Shown: positions 1-8,452 of the stretch, one piece after another
Numbering within the stretch: the first letter of the stretch is position 1
Layout: every line of letters starts with the position of its first letter
DNA from: JAJEFO01 sp965208685
Lineage (GTDB): Bacteria; Pseudomonadota; Alphaproteobacteria; Rhodobacterales; Rhodobacteraceae
Reading direction: 5' to 3'
DNA length: 64,000 nt
Assembly: GCA_965208685.1 (NCBI GenBank)
Contig: CBDBPL010000007.1
Location: forward strand, 1,426,001-1,490,000
The notes under the pieces: model-generated
Databases searched by the model: none
What the model was told of the DNA's origin: nothing
Seen by the model: only the letters and a program-made list of their open reading frames with translations
Translations under genes and position numbers: made by a program

Positions 1-240
1 CTTCCGGCCGCGTGCCACGAAGGACGCCAGGTTCTTATGCCAATCCAAGAAATAAGGACTCATGAACAATTCAGGCACAAGTCGCGGCTCACCCCAGGAC
101 AATGCGCGTGATCGGCGCAGCCGTCCTGTATTCTGTGTTTGCCAACATGCAGAAGGGGGACGGCATGCCAGCAGAAAATCATGGTTTCGCGCACCGACCA
201 CATGTCGGCAGACCTGCGTGAACTGGCGTCGAAGAACTAG
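1..240 (+). pseudogene. Degraded C-terminal end of a regulator (GntR/FCD-like?)
   Basis: Two frames at the left edge read like one broken protein end. From the ATG at 102 one frame gives a helical stretch (VLYSVFANMQKGDG). After a frameshift near 170 another gives KIMVSRTDHMSADLRELASKN and a TAG at 238-240. The combination resembles the last helices of FCD-type GntR regulators, but this is pattern memory only. No intact gene covers positions 1-302, and nothing else is recognisable there. Confidence 0.28.
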
Positions 241-302
241 TTCCGCGATCGTGCGTGGCATTTTGGTTCAAAATCGCAGACAGGATCAGCAGTCATTCGA
301 CA

Positions 303-1334
303 TCATGGCGTGGCACCGAAAGAATGGATGAAGTCGGCGTAATGGCGCAGGGCCTGGCGCAGCGGAACCGGCTCCCAACCGGTCTCACCTCGCAGCCGCG
401 AGATGTCGTAGGCTCCCCACCGCCCGCCATTGAAGCGCGGGTCAGCGATGATATCACACTCGGCGGGCGGCGCGATTTCCCATTTGAGGCCCGGTTCGAT
501 CTCTCGGCACAACTCCAGCAACTGGCCGAGCGTCACCGCCTCGCCCTGGGCGACGTTGTAGACCGGGTGATCGAAGCCGCCCTCTTTCTCCAGAAGCGCC
601 ATCATCGCCCGGGCCACGTCCTGGGCGTGGATATGGTCGCCAACGCCTTCGGTGTCATTGATGCGGATCACCTCGCCCGCCAGCGCCCGATGCAGCGCGA
701 CCTTGGGCGGGCAGTCATAGGCGCGCGAGGGGCGCCAGCGATCCATTGGCCCATAGACGCCGGAGAGCCGACAGGAACAGACATCGAAGCCGAAACTCTT
801 GCCATAGTGGCTGGCGATCATCTCGCTGGAATATTTCGAGATACCGTAGAATTCCGGTGGATCGACCCACCCGTCCTCAGGCATCGGCCTAGGCGGTTCG
901 GGCCCGTAATCGTTGTAGACCCCACCGGAGCTGAGATTGACGAAGGCCTTAAGGCCCCGCAAGGTGCGCGCCAGTTCCAGCACCCGCACAGTGCCCATGA
1001 TGTTGACCTCCAGCACCTTGTCGGGGACGTCGGTCTCGGGGTCGGTTATGGCCGCACCCTCCGGCGTTTCCGGGGCGAACAGGGTAACCGTAGCGGCATG
1101 CAGGATGCGGTCAGGCGCGTGCTCGGCACCGATGCGGGCGAGCAGTTCCGCATCGAGGACGTTGCCGCGGATATAGGTCAGCCGGTCCGCCACCGGTGTC
1201 CAGAACCGGTCGAGCGCAGCATCCTTCGGCCCGGCATCGAGCACAACGACATGCTCCTCGCTGTGGCGTTTCAGCCACATCAGCGCCAAGTTTGACATCA
1301 CGAAACCGCCGCCGCCGGTGATCAGGAGGGTCAT
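303..1334 (-). CDS. NAD-dependent epimerase/dehydratase (extended SDR)
   Basis: A 343-residue protein with the extended short-chain dehydrogenase fold. A glycine-rich nucleotide-binding loop (TGGGGFV) lies at residues 5-11, a serine-rich active-site strand (NLSSGGVYND) near 135, and the catalytic Y-x-x-x-K pair (YGISK) near 165. Length is normal for the family. The C-terminal third (substrate domain) holds the usual R-x-x-x-GW region (LRGETGWEP). It is the last gene of a leftward run and sits 10 nt after an SDR dehydrogenase, so the two probably act on successive intermediates. The sugar or polyol substrate cannot be read from the sequence. Confidence 0.9.
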   Translation of the reverse strand: MTLLITGGGGFVMSNLALMWLKRHSEEHVVVLDAGPKDAALDRFWTPVADRLTYIRGNVLDAELLARIGAEHAPDRILHAATVTLFAPETPEGAAITDPETDVPDKVLEVNIMGTVRVLELARTLRGLKAFVNLSSGGVYNDYGPEPPRPMPEDGWVDPPEFYGISKYSSEMIASHYGKSFGFDVCSCRLSGVYGPMDRWRPSRAYDCPPKVALHRALAGEVIRINDTEGVGDHIHAQDVARAMMALLEKEGGFDHPVYNVAQGEAVTLGQLLELCREIEPGLKWEIAPPAECDIIADPRFNGGRWGAYDISRLRGETGWEPVPLRQALRHYADFIHSFGATP

Positions 1335-1344
1335 CTCGTCCCCT

Positions 1345-2121
1345 TCAGCTAGCCGACCAGCCGCCGTCGCACATCAGGTTTGCGCCGGAGATGAAGCGGC
1401 ATTCGTCCGAGGCCAGGAACAGCGCGGCATAGGCCACGTCCATGGCCTCGCCCAAGCGTGGATAGGGCGTGCGCGCGCGGGCGGCCTCCAGCCCCTTGGG
1501 ATCCATGCTGACCCCCGGTTTGCCAGTGACGATCCGGCCCGGCGCCACCGCGTTGCAGATGATGTGATGGCGGCCGTAATCGGTGGCGATCTGGCGGGTC
1601 AAATAGACCGAGGCCGCCTTGCCGGTCCCGTAGGCGATATCATTCGGGGCACCGATCATGCCGTGCTGCGAGGTGATGTTGACAATGCGCCCCCGCGCCT
1701 CGGCCTCGACGTTCTGGGTTAGCATCTGCTCGACCGCGCGCTTGGAGCACATGAAATAGCCGTCGGCATTGACCGCCATCACCTCGCGCCATTGCTCGGG
1801 CGTGGTTTCGGTCAAGGGCGTGGTGGTCCAGTGCGCGGCGTTGTTGACGAGGATGTCCAGCCGACCCCATTCCTCCACTACGCGCCCGACCATCCCGTCG
1901 ATATCGGCCCAGCTTGAGATGTCGCATTGCACGCGCACGGCAGTGCCGCCGCGGGCGGCGATCTCCTCCTCGGTCGGGGTGCCGCCTTCCTTGGGATCGG
2001 TGAGGATATCGGCGATGCAGACCTTCGCGCCCTCCTCAGCGAAGAGAATCGCGATTGCGCGACCGATGCCCGATGCCGCGCCGGTGACGATCGCGGTCTT
2101 GCCGCTCAGACGCTGTGCCAT
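1345..2121 (-). CDS. SDR family oxidoreductase
   Basis: Classical short-chain dehydrogenase of 258 residues. The ATG at 2121 is preceded by AAGGAGG at a good distance; an upstream in-frame extension has no family similarity. Visible motifs are TGAASGIG (NAD(P) binding, residues 12-19), NNAAHW near 90, the catalytic serine in NITSQHG, and YGTGK as the Y-x-x-x-K pair. The C-terminus has the typical SGANLMCDGGWSAS ending. It lies between the GlxA-type regulator and an epimerase on the same strand, consistent with a catabolic oxidation step. The acidic residue after the first strand (CIAD) favours NAD over NADP. Confidence 0.92.
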   Translation of the reverse strand: MAQRLSGKTAIVTGAASGIGRAIAILFAEEGAKVCIADILTDPKEGGTPTEEEIAARGGTAVRVQCDISSWADIDGMVGRVVEEWGRLDILVNNAAHWTTTPLTETTPEQWREVMAVNADGYFMCSKRAVEQMLTQNVEAEARGRIVNITSQHGMIGAPNDIAYGTGKAASVYLTRQIATDYGRHHIICNAVAPGRIVTGKPGVSMDPKGLEAARARTPYPRLGEAMDVAYAALFLASDECRFISGANLMCDGGWSAS

Positions 2122-2141
2122 TCGGCCTCCTTCCTGCCTGC

Positions 2142-3212
2142 TCACCCTAGACGACGCCCGCGCGCCTGACCGCCCCGATCCGCTTGGCAACCGCCCGAAT
2201 GCGACATGGCCCGCGCTGCCCGGCGCGCTTCGGACGGCGGTGCGTCGTAGAGTTCGCGAAAGCGACGGGCGAAATGCGAGGTGTTGCGGAACCCGCACCG
2301 CAGCGCCACCTCGACCACCGGGATGTCGGATTGCGACAACAGGCCCTTGGCCTCCTTCAGGCGCAGGCGCATGTAGTATTTTGACGGCGAGACGTTGAAA
2401 TTGCGCGCGAACAGGCGTTCCAGATGGCGCATGGAGGTGCCGAGCCGGGCTGAGATCTCGGACAGTTTCACCGGTTCTTCGAGATTGCGCTCCATCAATT
2501 CGATCGCCTGCAACAGAACGCCGTTCGAGGCTCCCGTCCGATGGCGCAAGTCAATCCGGGCCGGTGCGCCGCCGTGGCGGATCGATTGGTAGATCAGCGC
2601 ATCGGCCACCTGACGGGCGACGGCGCGGCCGCGGAAGGACTCGATCAGGTGCACCATCATGTCCAGTGTCGAGATGCCGCCAGCGCAGGTGATGATGCGG
2701 CCGTCTATGACGAAGATGTTGTCAGAAACGGTGACATCGGCAAAGGCCTCGGCCAGGGAGCGGCTGCTCTCCCAATGCACCGAGGCGGTGCGTCCATGCA
2801 GGAGCCCGGCGCGCGCCAGCACGAAGGCTCCGCCTGAGATCGCGCCGACCTGCCCGCCGCGGCGATGGCAGTTGCGTACCCAGTTCAGCACTGCGGAGTC
2901 GCTGATTTGGTCGGAATTCAGCCCGGTGCAGACCAGCACGATGTCGGCTGGCGGGCAGGTCCGGACCGAATGTTCGACATTGGCCGGTTGTTCCGAGGAA
3001 GAGGCACGCGGCTGTCCGTCGGCCGACACGATCCAGTGATGGAATACGCGCTGGTCCTCAACCCAGTTCACCAAGCGCAAGGCCTCCAGGACCATCGACA
3101 GCGGCGCCAGCGGGAATTCATGCTCAACGAACAAGGCAACGGAGATGAGCGCATCCGGCGTGTCGCTGGAGGCGTTGCCATCACGGCGGGTGGCTGTGTC
3201 CGGCTTCGCCAT
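2142..3212 (-). CDS. GlxA/GbdR-type AraC transcriptional regulator
   Basis: A 356-residue regulator with an N-terminal DJ-1/PfpI-like (class I glutamine amidotransferase fold) domain, about residues 22-190, and a C-terminal AraC double helix-turn-helix, about 230-330 (motifs LGTSMRHLERLF and CGFRNTSHFARRFRELY). The nucleophile elbow reads GAISGGAF, with Ser where catalytic members have Cys, so the domain is probably a ligand sensor. This layout is shared with GbdR, CdhR and similar regulators of betaine and carnitine catabolism (known family). The adjacent MttB-like methyltransferase and onium-type enzymes fit that role (inference). Its start lies 1 nt past the stop of a tiny upstream ORF. 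Confidence 0.9.
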   Translation of the reverse strand: MAKPDTATRRDGNASSDTPDALISVALFVEHEFPLAPLSMVLEALRLVNWVEDQRVFHHWIVSADGQPRASSSEQPANVEHSVRTCPPADIVLVCTGLNSDQISDSAVLNWVRNCHRRGGQVGAISGGAFVLARAGLLHGRTASVHWESSRSLAEAFADVTVSDNIFVIDGRIITCAGGISTLDMMVHLIESFRGRAVARQVADALIYQSIRHGGAPARIDLRHRTGASNGVLLQAIELMERNLEEPVKLSEISARLGTSMRHLERLFARNFNVSPSKYYMRLRLKEAKGLLSQSDIPVVEVALRCGFRNTSHFARRFRELYDAPPSEARRAARAMSHSGGCQADRGGQARGRRLG

Positions 3213-3213
3213 G

Positions 3214-3369
3214 TCAGTAACCTCGCGCCGGATCGACCCGGTTCAGCGCCGCGGACAGCACGCTCTCGGCCGGCCCGGGATCGCCGGCATCGATCAGCAC
3301 GCGCAGCCCCGCGCCCCCGGCCGACAGACCGGCGCGCAATCGTTCGATGTCAGCGTCCTGTTCCGGCAC
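3214..3369 (-). CDS. Possible small ORF or gene remnant upstream of the glxA-like gene
   Basis: Reading leftward from a GTG at 3369 gives about 51 residues (VPEQDADIERLRAGL ... SVLSAALNRVDPARGY) ending one base before the regulator's ATG. GC3 bias looks coding and an in-frame stop lies just upstream. No family was recognised. It may be a small translationally coupled protein or the fossil tail of a longer gene. There is no convincing ribosome site, since GGAG abuts the GTG. Confidence 0.3.
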   Translation of the reverse strand: MPEQDADIERLRAGLSAGGAGLRVLIDAGDPGPAESVLSAALNRVDPARGY

Positions 3370-3448
3370 CTCCGGTTGTCCCCGAATGCTCTAACGGTTA
3401 GGTCACTCCGGCACGAGGAGGACAGATCTGTCAAGCGGCTTTGGAGTG

Positions 3449-4363
3449 TTAACCGCCGGGCGGGAAGCGCGCGATCCAGTGCCGCGCGATATCGGCGCGG
3501 CGCGGGATCCAGACCCGGTCATGGGCCAGCACATGGTCGAGGAACCGCTCCAACCCCGCCGACCGTCCCGGCCGGCCGGCGATCCTGGGATGCAGCGACA
3601 CCGTCATCATCCGGGGAGCGACCGCGCCCTCGCGCCATAGTACGTCGAAGGTGTCGATCAGGTAGCGTTCCCAGGCCTCGCCATTGGGGAAGCCGTTGGT
3701 GTGGACGAGTTTCGAATCGTTGGTGTCGAACTGGTGCGGGATCACCAGATGCGTATGCCCATACGAGCGATCCCAATACGGCAGGTCGTCGGCATAGCTG
3801 TCACTATCGTAGAGGAAACCGCCCTCCTCGATGACCAGGCGGCGGGTGTTGGCACTCGGCCGTCCGGTATACCAGCCAAGCGGACGCTGGCCGCAGAGCC
3901 TGGTGATGATCTCCACCGCACGGTCGATATGGGCGCGCTCCTCGACCTCGGGCACCTGCGAGTAATCGATCCAGCGATGGCCATGGGACAGCACTTCGAA
4001 CCCGGCCGTCATCGCCGCCTCGGCGACCGCAGGGTTGCGTTCCAGCGCCATCGTCACCGCATACACCGTCGCGGCAAGGCCGCGATCCACCAGAATGCGG
4101 TGCAACCGCCAATAGCCTGCGCGGCTGCCGTACTCATAGATGCTCTCGGAATTTGGATCGCGCCCTCCAATTACAGGCTCTATCCCGGCCACCTCGGCCA
4201 GCGCCGCTTCGGAGCGGTCGTCACCATGCAGGATGCAGGTTTCCGATCCCTCCTCATAGGCGATTGCGATGGACAGGCAGACCCGCGCCTCGCCGGGCCA
4301 GGCCGCCTGTGGAGGGGTGGGGCCGTAACCGATCAGGTCGCGCGGATAGGAGGTGTCGGACAT
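3449..4363 (-). CDS. puuE: PuuE-like allantoinase (polysaccharide deacetylase fold)
   Basis: A 304-residue protein whose start (MSDTSYPRDLIGYG, ATG at 4363) matches the distinctive N-terminus of PuuE-type allantoinases. These are polysaccharide-deacetylase-like enzymes that open allantoin in purine catabolism. Shared blocks include YEEGSE, LHGD, YEYGSRAGYWR, SHGHRWIDY, GWYTGR and EEGGFLYDSDSYADDLPYWD. The length is typical. It is the first gene of the leftward group regulator-SDR-epimerase and is divergent from the ABC ATPase at 4540. With the hydantoinase at 6860-8296 it suggests a cyclic ureide, hydantoin-like or imide substrate. The exact substrate in this cluster is inference. Confidence 0.85.
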   Translation of the reverse strand: MSDTSYPRDLIGYGPTPPQAAWPGEARVCLSIAIAYEEGSETCILHGDDRSEAALAEVAGIEPVIGGRDPNSESIYEYGSRAGYWRLHRILVDRGLAATVYAVTMALERNPAVAEAAMTAGFEVLSHGHRWIDYSQVPEVEERAHIDRAVEIITRLCGQRPLGWYTGRPSANTRRLVIEEGGFLYDSDSYADDLPYWDRSYGHTHLVIPHQFDTNDSKLVHTNGFPNGEAWERYLIDTFDVLWREGAVAPRMMTVSLHPRIAGRPGRSAGLERFLDHVLAHDRVWIPRRADIARHWIARFPPGG

Positions 4364-4539
4364 GGGGACGCTCCGGAGTTGTGATTTGTTCGGACGGTGC
4401 AGCCACGCAAGGAGCAAGTCCGCTCCGAATGCGACATCGGGGTCGATTGCGGACGGATCTGGGTTGGTGGCGACCGTGTTTGTGCTTGCGTCCTCCCGCT
4501 TCGGTGTCCGACATTGTCCGGGCCCGGGGGCGAGGACGC
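4364..4539. promoter_or_regulatory. Divergent intergenic region between puuE-like and ABC ATPase genes
   Basis: These 176 bases separate two divergently transcribed starts and must hold both promoters. I could not pick out a convincing -35/-10 pair. The proximity of a GbdR-like regulator gene makes this a reasonable place for its operator, but no clear operator was seen. Confidence 0.35.
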
Positions 4540-6636
4540 ATGACCACTGATCCCGTACTGGAGGTCACCGACCTCTCGATCAGCTTCAGCACTCACGCGG
4601 TGGACATCCCCGCCGTGGCCGGCTTCGACTGCCGGGTGATGGCGGGCGAGACGGTGGGCCTGGTGGGCGAATCCGGCAGCGGCAAATCCACCGTCGCCTT
4701 CGCCATCATGCGCTATCTAGGCGGCAACGGCCATATCACCGGCGGCTCGATCCGCTTCATGGGTCAGGACCTGGGGACGCTGCCCCGCGGCGAGCTACGA
4801 CGGATCTGGGGCCGCGACATCTCCATGGTCTACCAAGAGCCATCCTCGTCGCTGAACCCGTCGATGCGGATCGGGCGGCAACTGGCCGAGCCGCTGGTCG
4901 TGGTCGACGGCAGTGACCGGGCTGCGGCCGAGGCGCGGGCGCGCCAGATGCTGGAGGCGGTGCGCCTGCCCGATCCCGACCGCATCATGATGAGCTATCC
5001 GCACCAGATCTCGGGAGGGCAGCAGCAGCGCGTTGTGATCGCCATGGCGCTGTTGCGGCGGCCGAAGCTGCTGCTGATGGACGAGCCGACCACCGCGCTC
5101 GACGTGACCGTCGAGGCCGGCATCGTCGAGCTTGTCCGTGCGCTGTCGGCCGAATTCGGCGTCTCGGTCCTGTTCATCAGCCACAATCTGGGCTTGATAC
5201 GGGCGGCCTGTGACCGAGTGGTGGTGATGTATTCCGGCGAGGCGGTGGAAAGCGGCCCGGTCGACCGCGTGTTCGAGGCGCCGCGGCACCCCTATACTCA
5301 GGGCCTTCTGGATGCGTTGCCGGTGCCCGACGCCGACAAGTCGGAACGTGCACTGCGAACCATCCCCGGGCAGCTGCCCTTGCCCTTCGACCGGCCGCGG
5401 GGCTGCAACTTCGGCCCGCGCTGCGCTCTGTTCCAGGACGGGCTGTGCAATGCCGGGCCGGTCGCCATGCAGGCGGTCGGGGGCGCAGATGCGCATCTGT
5501 CGCGCTGCCTCAAGATCGAGGCGCTCGATGCCAGACGCGAGAACGCCCATGCCGCCGACCCGCAAGACGCCGCCATCGGGTCGATGATCATGCGCATCGA
5601 AGGGTTGCAGAAGCATTATTCCCGCTCCGGCGGAATCTTCGCCGCCCGGCGCGACGTGGTGAAGGCGAACGAGGATGTCAGTTTCGAGGCCCATGAAGGC
5701 CGGACCGTGGCGCTGGTCGGCGAATCCGGCTGCGGGAAGTCGACGCTGGCCAAGGTTTTGACTGGGCTGGAAACCGCCACGAACGGCAGCGTCCGTTTCG
5801 CCGGAACCGACATTGCCGGCACCGAGGTGCGGCGGCGCGATCCTGATATCGTCCGTTCGATCCAGATGGTGTTCCAGAACCCGTTCGACACGCTGAACCC
5901 GAAGTGGCGTGTGGGCAGGCAGGTGGAGCGCGTGCTGAAGCGCTTCGGCATCGCCGGCAATGCGCGGGAACGCCGCGCCGCGGTCGCGGAACTGTTCGAT
6001 CGCGTGCGGCTGCCACGGGATTTCGCCGCGCGCCGGCCGCGGCAGCTCTCCGGCGGGCAGAAACAGCGGGTGGCCATCGCGCGGGCCTTTGCCGGCAATC
6101 CGGAATTCGTGGTGGCTGACGAACCGCTCTCGGCGCTCGATGCCTCGGTTCAGGCGGCGGTGGCCGAGTTGCTGACCGAGATCCAGGCCGAAAGCGGTAC
6201 CGCGATGCTGTTCATCAGCCATGACCTGAGCATCGTCCATCATCTCGCTGACTGGGTGGTGGTGATGTATCTGGGCCATGTGGTGGAACAGGGGCGCACG
6301 GTCGATGTCTTCGCGCCGCCCTATCATCCCTATACCGAAGCGCTTCTGTCCGCCGTGCCGATCGCCGACAGCCGGTTCGGGAAGCGCCGCATCGTGCTGT
6401 CGGGCGACATCCCCTCGGCCGAGCGGCCACCGTCGGGCTGCCCGTTCCAGACCCGCTGCCCGCGCAAGGCCGAGGCGCAGGCGGCCGCTGGCCACCCGAT
6501 CTGTGAATCCGAGATGCCGCCGGTCCGCAGCAAGGGCGGCGGGCACCAGTTGAAGTGCCACCTGCCCGACGCAGTGCTCGACGTGATGCCACCGGTGATC
6601 GCGCTGCGGGAGGCACAGGCGACAGAAGGCGAGTGA
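4540..6636 (+). CDS. Fused dipeptide/nickel-type ABC transporter ATPase (DppD-DppF-like)
   Basis: A 698-residue protein with two complete ABC ATPase domains. The first half has Walker A GESGSGKS (about residue 44), signature SGGQQQRV and Walker B LLLMDEP. The second has GESGCGKS (about 395), LSGGQKQRV and VVADEP. Each half ends in the Cys-containing oligopeptide C-terminal module (FGPRCALF and FQTRCPRK). The ATG at 4540 was chosen because homology begins there; longer upstream frames do not match. It supplies energy for permeases 9471-10403 and 10400-11272 and binding protein 13137-14795. Those are separated from it by an inverted hydantoinase gene and an oxygenase, so the operon has been rearranged or is interleaved. 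Confidence 0.95.
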   Translation: MTTDPVLEVTDLSISFSTHAVDIPAVAGFDCRVMAGETVGLVGESGSGKSTVAFAIMRYLGGNGHITGGSIRFMGQDLGTLPRGELRRIWGRDISMVYQEPSSSLNPSMRIGRQLAEPLVVVDGSDRAAAEARARQMLEAVRLPDPDRIMMSYPHQISGGQQQRVVIAMALLRRPKLLLMDEPTTALDVTVEAGIVELVRALSAEFGVSVLFISHNLGLIRAACDRVVVMYSGEAVESGPVDRVFEAPRHPYTQGLLDALPVPDADKSERALRTIPGQLPLPFDRPRGCNFGPRCALFQDGLCNAGPVAMQAVGGADAHLSRCLKIEALDARRENAHAADPQDAAIGSMIMRIEGLQKHYSRSGGIFAARRDVVKANEDVSFEAHEGRTVALVGESGCGKSTLAKVLTGLETATNGSVRFAGTDIAGTEVRRRDPDIVRSIQMVFQNPFDTLNPKWRVGRQVERVLKRFGIAGNARERRAAVAELFDRVRLPRDFAARRPRQLSGGQKQRVAIARAFAGNPEFVVADEPLSALDASVQAAVAELLTEIQAESGTAMLFISHDLSIVHHLADWVVVMYLGHVVEQGRTVDVFAPPYHPYTEALLSAVPIADSRFGKRRIVLSGDIPSAERPPSGCPFQTRCPRKAEAQAAAGHPICESEMPPVRSKGGGHQLKCHLPDAVLDVMPPVIALREAQATEGE

Positions 6637-6641
6637 AGCGC

Positions 6642-6870
6642 TCAGCCGAGGCTGAGTGCGCCGTCGATGACCAGGTCGGCCAGTGACGAAGGCGGAGCGG
6701 TCGGCCAGATCGGCGACAATTCCGCCGACGCCCGCGATCTCCGCCCGGTCCAGCCCGACGCCCGCGGCTCCCTCCGTCGCGATGCGTTGGGCGATGGCTC
6801 GGCCGACATCACGCGCGGCAACGGTGACGATCGCCCGCGAGCCCAGCAGCGCGCCCTTCTCAGGATACGC
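6642..6870 (-). pseudogene. Degraded SDR gene fragment
   Basis: On the minus strand a stretch reads like the N-terminal 55 residues of a short-chain dehydrogenase (GSRAIVTVAARDVGRAIAQR, then VGLDRAEIAGVGGIVADLAD). The cofactor loop is damaged: the expected TGAARGIG reads TVAARDVG. A frameshift near 6680 is needed to continue into LADLVIDGALSLG before a stop. It fills the space between the convergent ABC ATPase and hydantoinase genes and overlaps the 3' end of the latter, so it is a fossil. Confidence 0.55.
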
Positions 6871-8296
6871 TGCGGGCCAGGTAGCAACCATGATCGGCCT
6901 GTCCCAGATAGGTCTCGCCATCGACGATCCGGCGCCCGCGGCTGAACACCATGTCGATCCGGCCTTGGCAGTCCCATCCGTCCCAGACCGAGTAATCGGT
7001 GTTGGAATGCAGTTTTTCGGTGGCGTAGGTCACCTGCGCCGCAGGATCGAAGATCACGATGTCCGCATCACATCCCGGCAAGAGCCGCCCCTTCTGCGGC
7101 AGATCGAACAGGTCAGCAGGCGCGGTGCAGCATACCTCCACCCAACGCTCCAGGCCAAGCCGACCCTTCGCCACGCCCTCGGAGTGGATCAGCGGGAAAC
7201 GGGTCTCCACATTGCCCGGCGGCAGCACAGGCATCAACCGACGGCCCTGAACGTCGCGCGGCGTGTCTGGCCCCTCGGGGTCGGCCCTGACATCGACGCC
7301 GAAGCCGGCGGCTATCTCGCGCGCGGCGTCTTCCGGCACCATGCGCACGGCGGCATGATCGGTCGAGACGATGTCCAGATCGCCAAGACGCAACCCGCGC
7401 CAGAGCGCGGCCTGGTGCTCCGGCCCCCGCACCGGCGGGGTCAGGAGGAACGGCAGCGCGGCGACCTGGTTGGCCTCGTAGATCGAGGAGTCATGTGTCA
7501 GCCAAGCCAACCCTGCCTCGCCGAAGGCCGACACGTCGCGCTCCTTCGCCCGTCGGATCGCGGAGACTCCCTCTGCACATGTCTGGTGGAACAGGAGGAT
7601 GCGGCTGCCGGCGGCCTCGGCCATGCCGAGGGCAAGCTCGCAGGCGGCGCCCTCGGTGGCCACGGGATAAGCGGAGGGAAAGCGGCGCATGTCGCGGTCC
7701 CCGGCCTCGACCTTGCGCTGCCTCAGCGCCTTGATCGTGCCCATGTTCTCGGCATGGACGATGTTCAGCCCGCCAAAGGCGGCGACCTCGATCATGCCGC
7801 GCTGGAGCGTCTCGTCGGGCACCGCCCATCCCGGGATCGCCATGAACCACTTGAAGCTCGGGATGCCGCGGCCGACGATTTCGGGAATCTCGGCCAGCCG
7901 CGCCGGGTCGGAGGAGCGTATGTTCATGTGAAAGGCGAAATCGACCGCACACTGACCCTCGGCCAAGGCCATGCGGGTGTCGAATGCCTCGATCAGGGTC
8001 CTGTCGGGCTCGGCCTGGATCTGGTCGATGATCGTGGTGGTGCCGCCGAAGGCCGCAGCGATGGAACCGGTGGCGAAGGTGTCGTCGTAGCAGAAACTGT
8101 CGCGCTCGGTACGCATGTGGACATGGCCGTCCACGGCGCCGGGCAGGACCAGCCGGCCGGCGGCCTCGACCCGTTCCCGCCCCTCCAGTCCATGGCCGAG
8201 CGTGACGATGCGCCCGTCCTGAACCGCGACATCGCCATCGAAGCTGCCGGCGCCGGTCACGACGCGGCCGCCGGAAATCACCAGGTCATGGGCCAT
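6860..8296 (-). CDS. Dihydropyrimidinase/D-hydantoinase family amidohydrolase
   Basis: A 478-residue cyclic amidohydrolase. Family members hydrolyse the ring amide of dihydropyrimidines, hydantoins or related imides. Visible active-site blocks are the metal pair GHVHMR near residue 58, the carbamylated-lysine region SFKWFM near 148, HAEN near 180, LFHQT near 235 and the Asp block STDHAA near 315. The ATG at 8296 follows GGAGGCG; the in-frame extension upstream is not conserved. It is convergent with the ABC ATPase and divergent from the oxygenase at 8453. The tryptophan in FKWFM, where many dihydropyrimidinases have valine, and the LFHQT variant of the HV-S block suggest a subfamily with a different substrate. 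Confidence 0.9.
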   Translation of the reverse strand: MAHDLVISGGRVVTGAGSFDGDVAVQDGRIVTLGHGLEGRERVEAAGRLVLPGAVDGHVHMRTERDSFCYDDTFATGSIAAAFGGTTTIIDQIQAEPDRTLIEAFDTRMALAEGQCAVDFAFHMNIRSSDPARLAEIPEIVGRGIPSFKWFMAIPGWAVPDETLQRGMIEVAAFGGLNIVHAENMGTIKALRQRKVEAGDRDMRRFPSAYPVATEGAACELALGMAEAAGSRILLFHQTCAEGVSAIRRAKERDVSAFGEAGLAWLTHDSSIYEANQVAALPFLLTPPVRGPEHQAALWRGLRLGDLDIVSTDHAAVRMVPEDAAREIAAGFGVDVRADPEGPDTPRDVQGRRLMPVLPPGNVETRFPLIHSEGVAKGRLGLERWVEVCCTAPADLFDLPQKGRLLPGCDADIVIFDPAAQVTYATEKLHSNTDYSVWDGWDCQGRIDMVFSRGRRIVDGETYLGQADHGCYLARSVS

Positions 8297-8452
8297 CGCC
8301 GCCTCCCTCGAACGTGAAAACGCTACACCCGCGGCTGCACCGTTGCCTTCCGTTTGCGACAGATTCATGCGGCGATCGGTCGGGTTTGGCGCAAGCGGGC
8401 GCGGCATTCGTTCCTAGGTTTTCCGGTAGGGGATCGGGAGGGGAGATCGGCC

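Noticed and set aside
4795..6921. Long minus-strand open frame opposite the ABC ATPase
   Set aside because: It is the antisense shadow of a strongly conserved double ATPase; only its first 80 codons, beyond the ATPase gene, resemble an SDR remnant and are listed separately.
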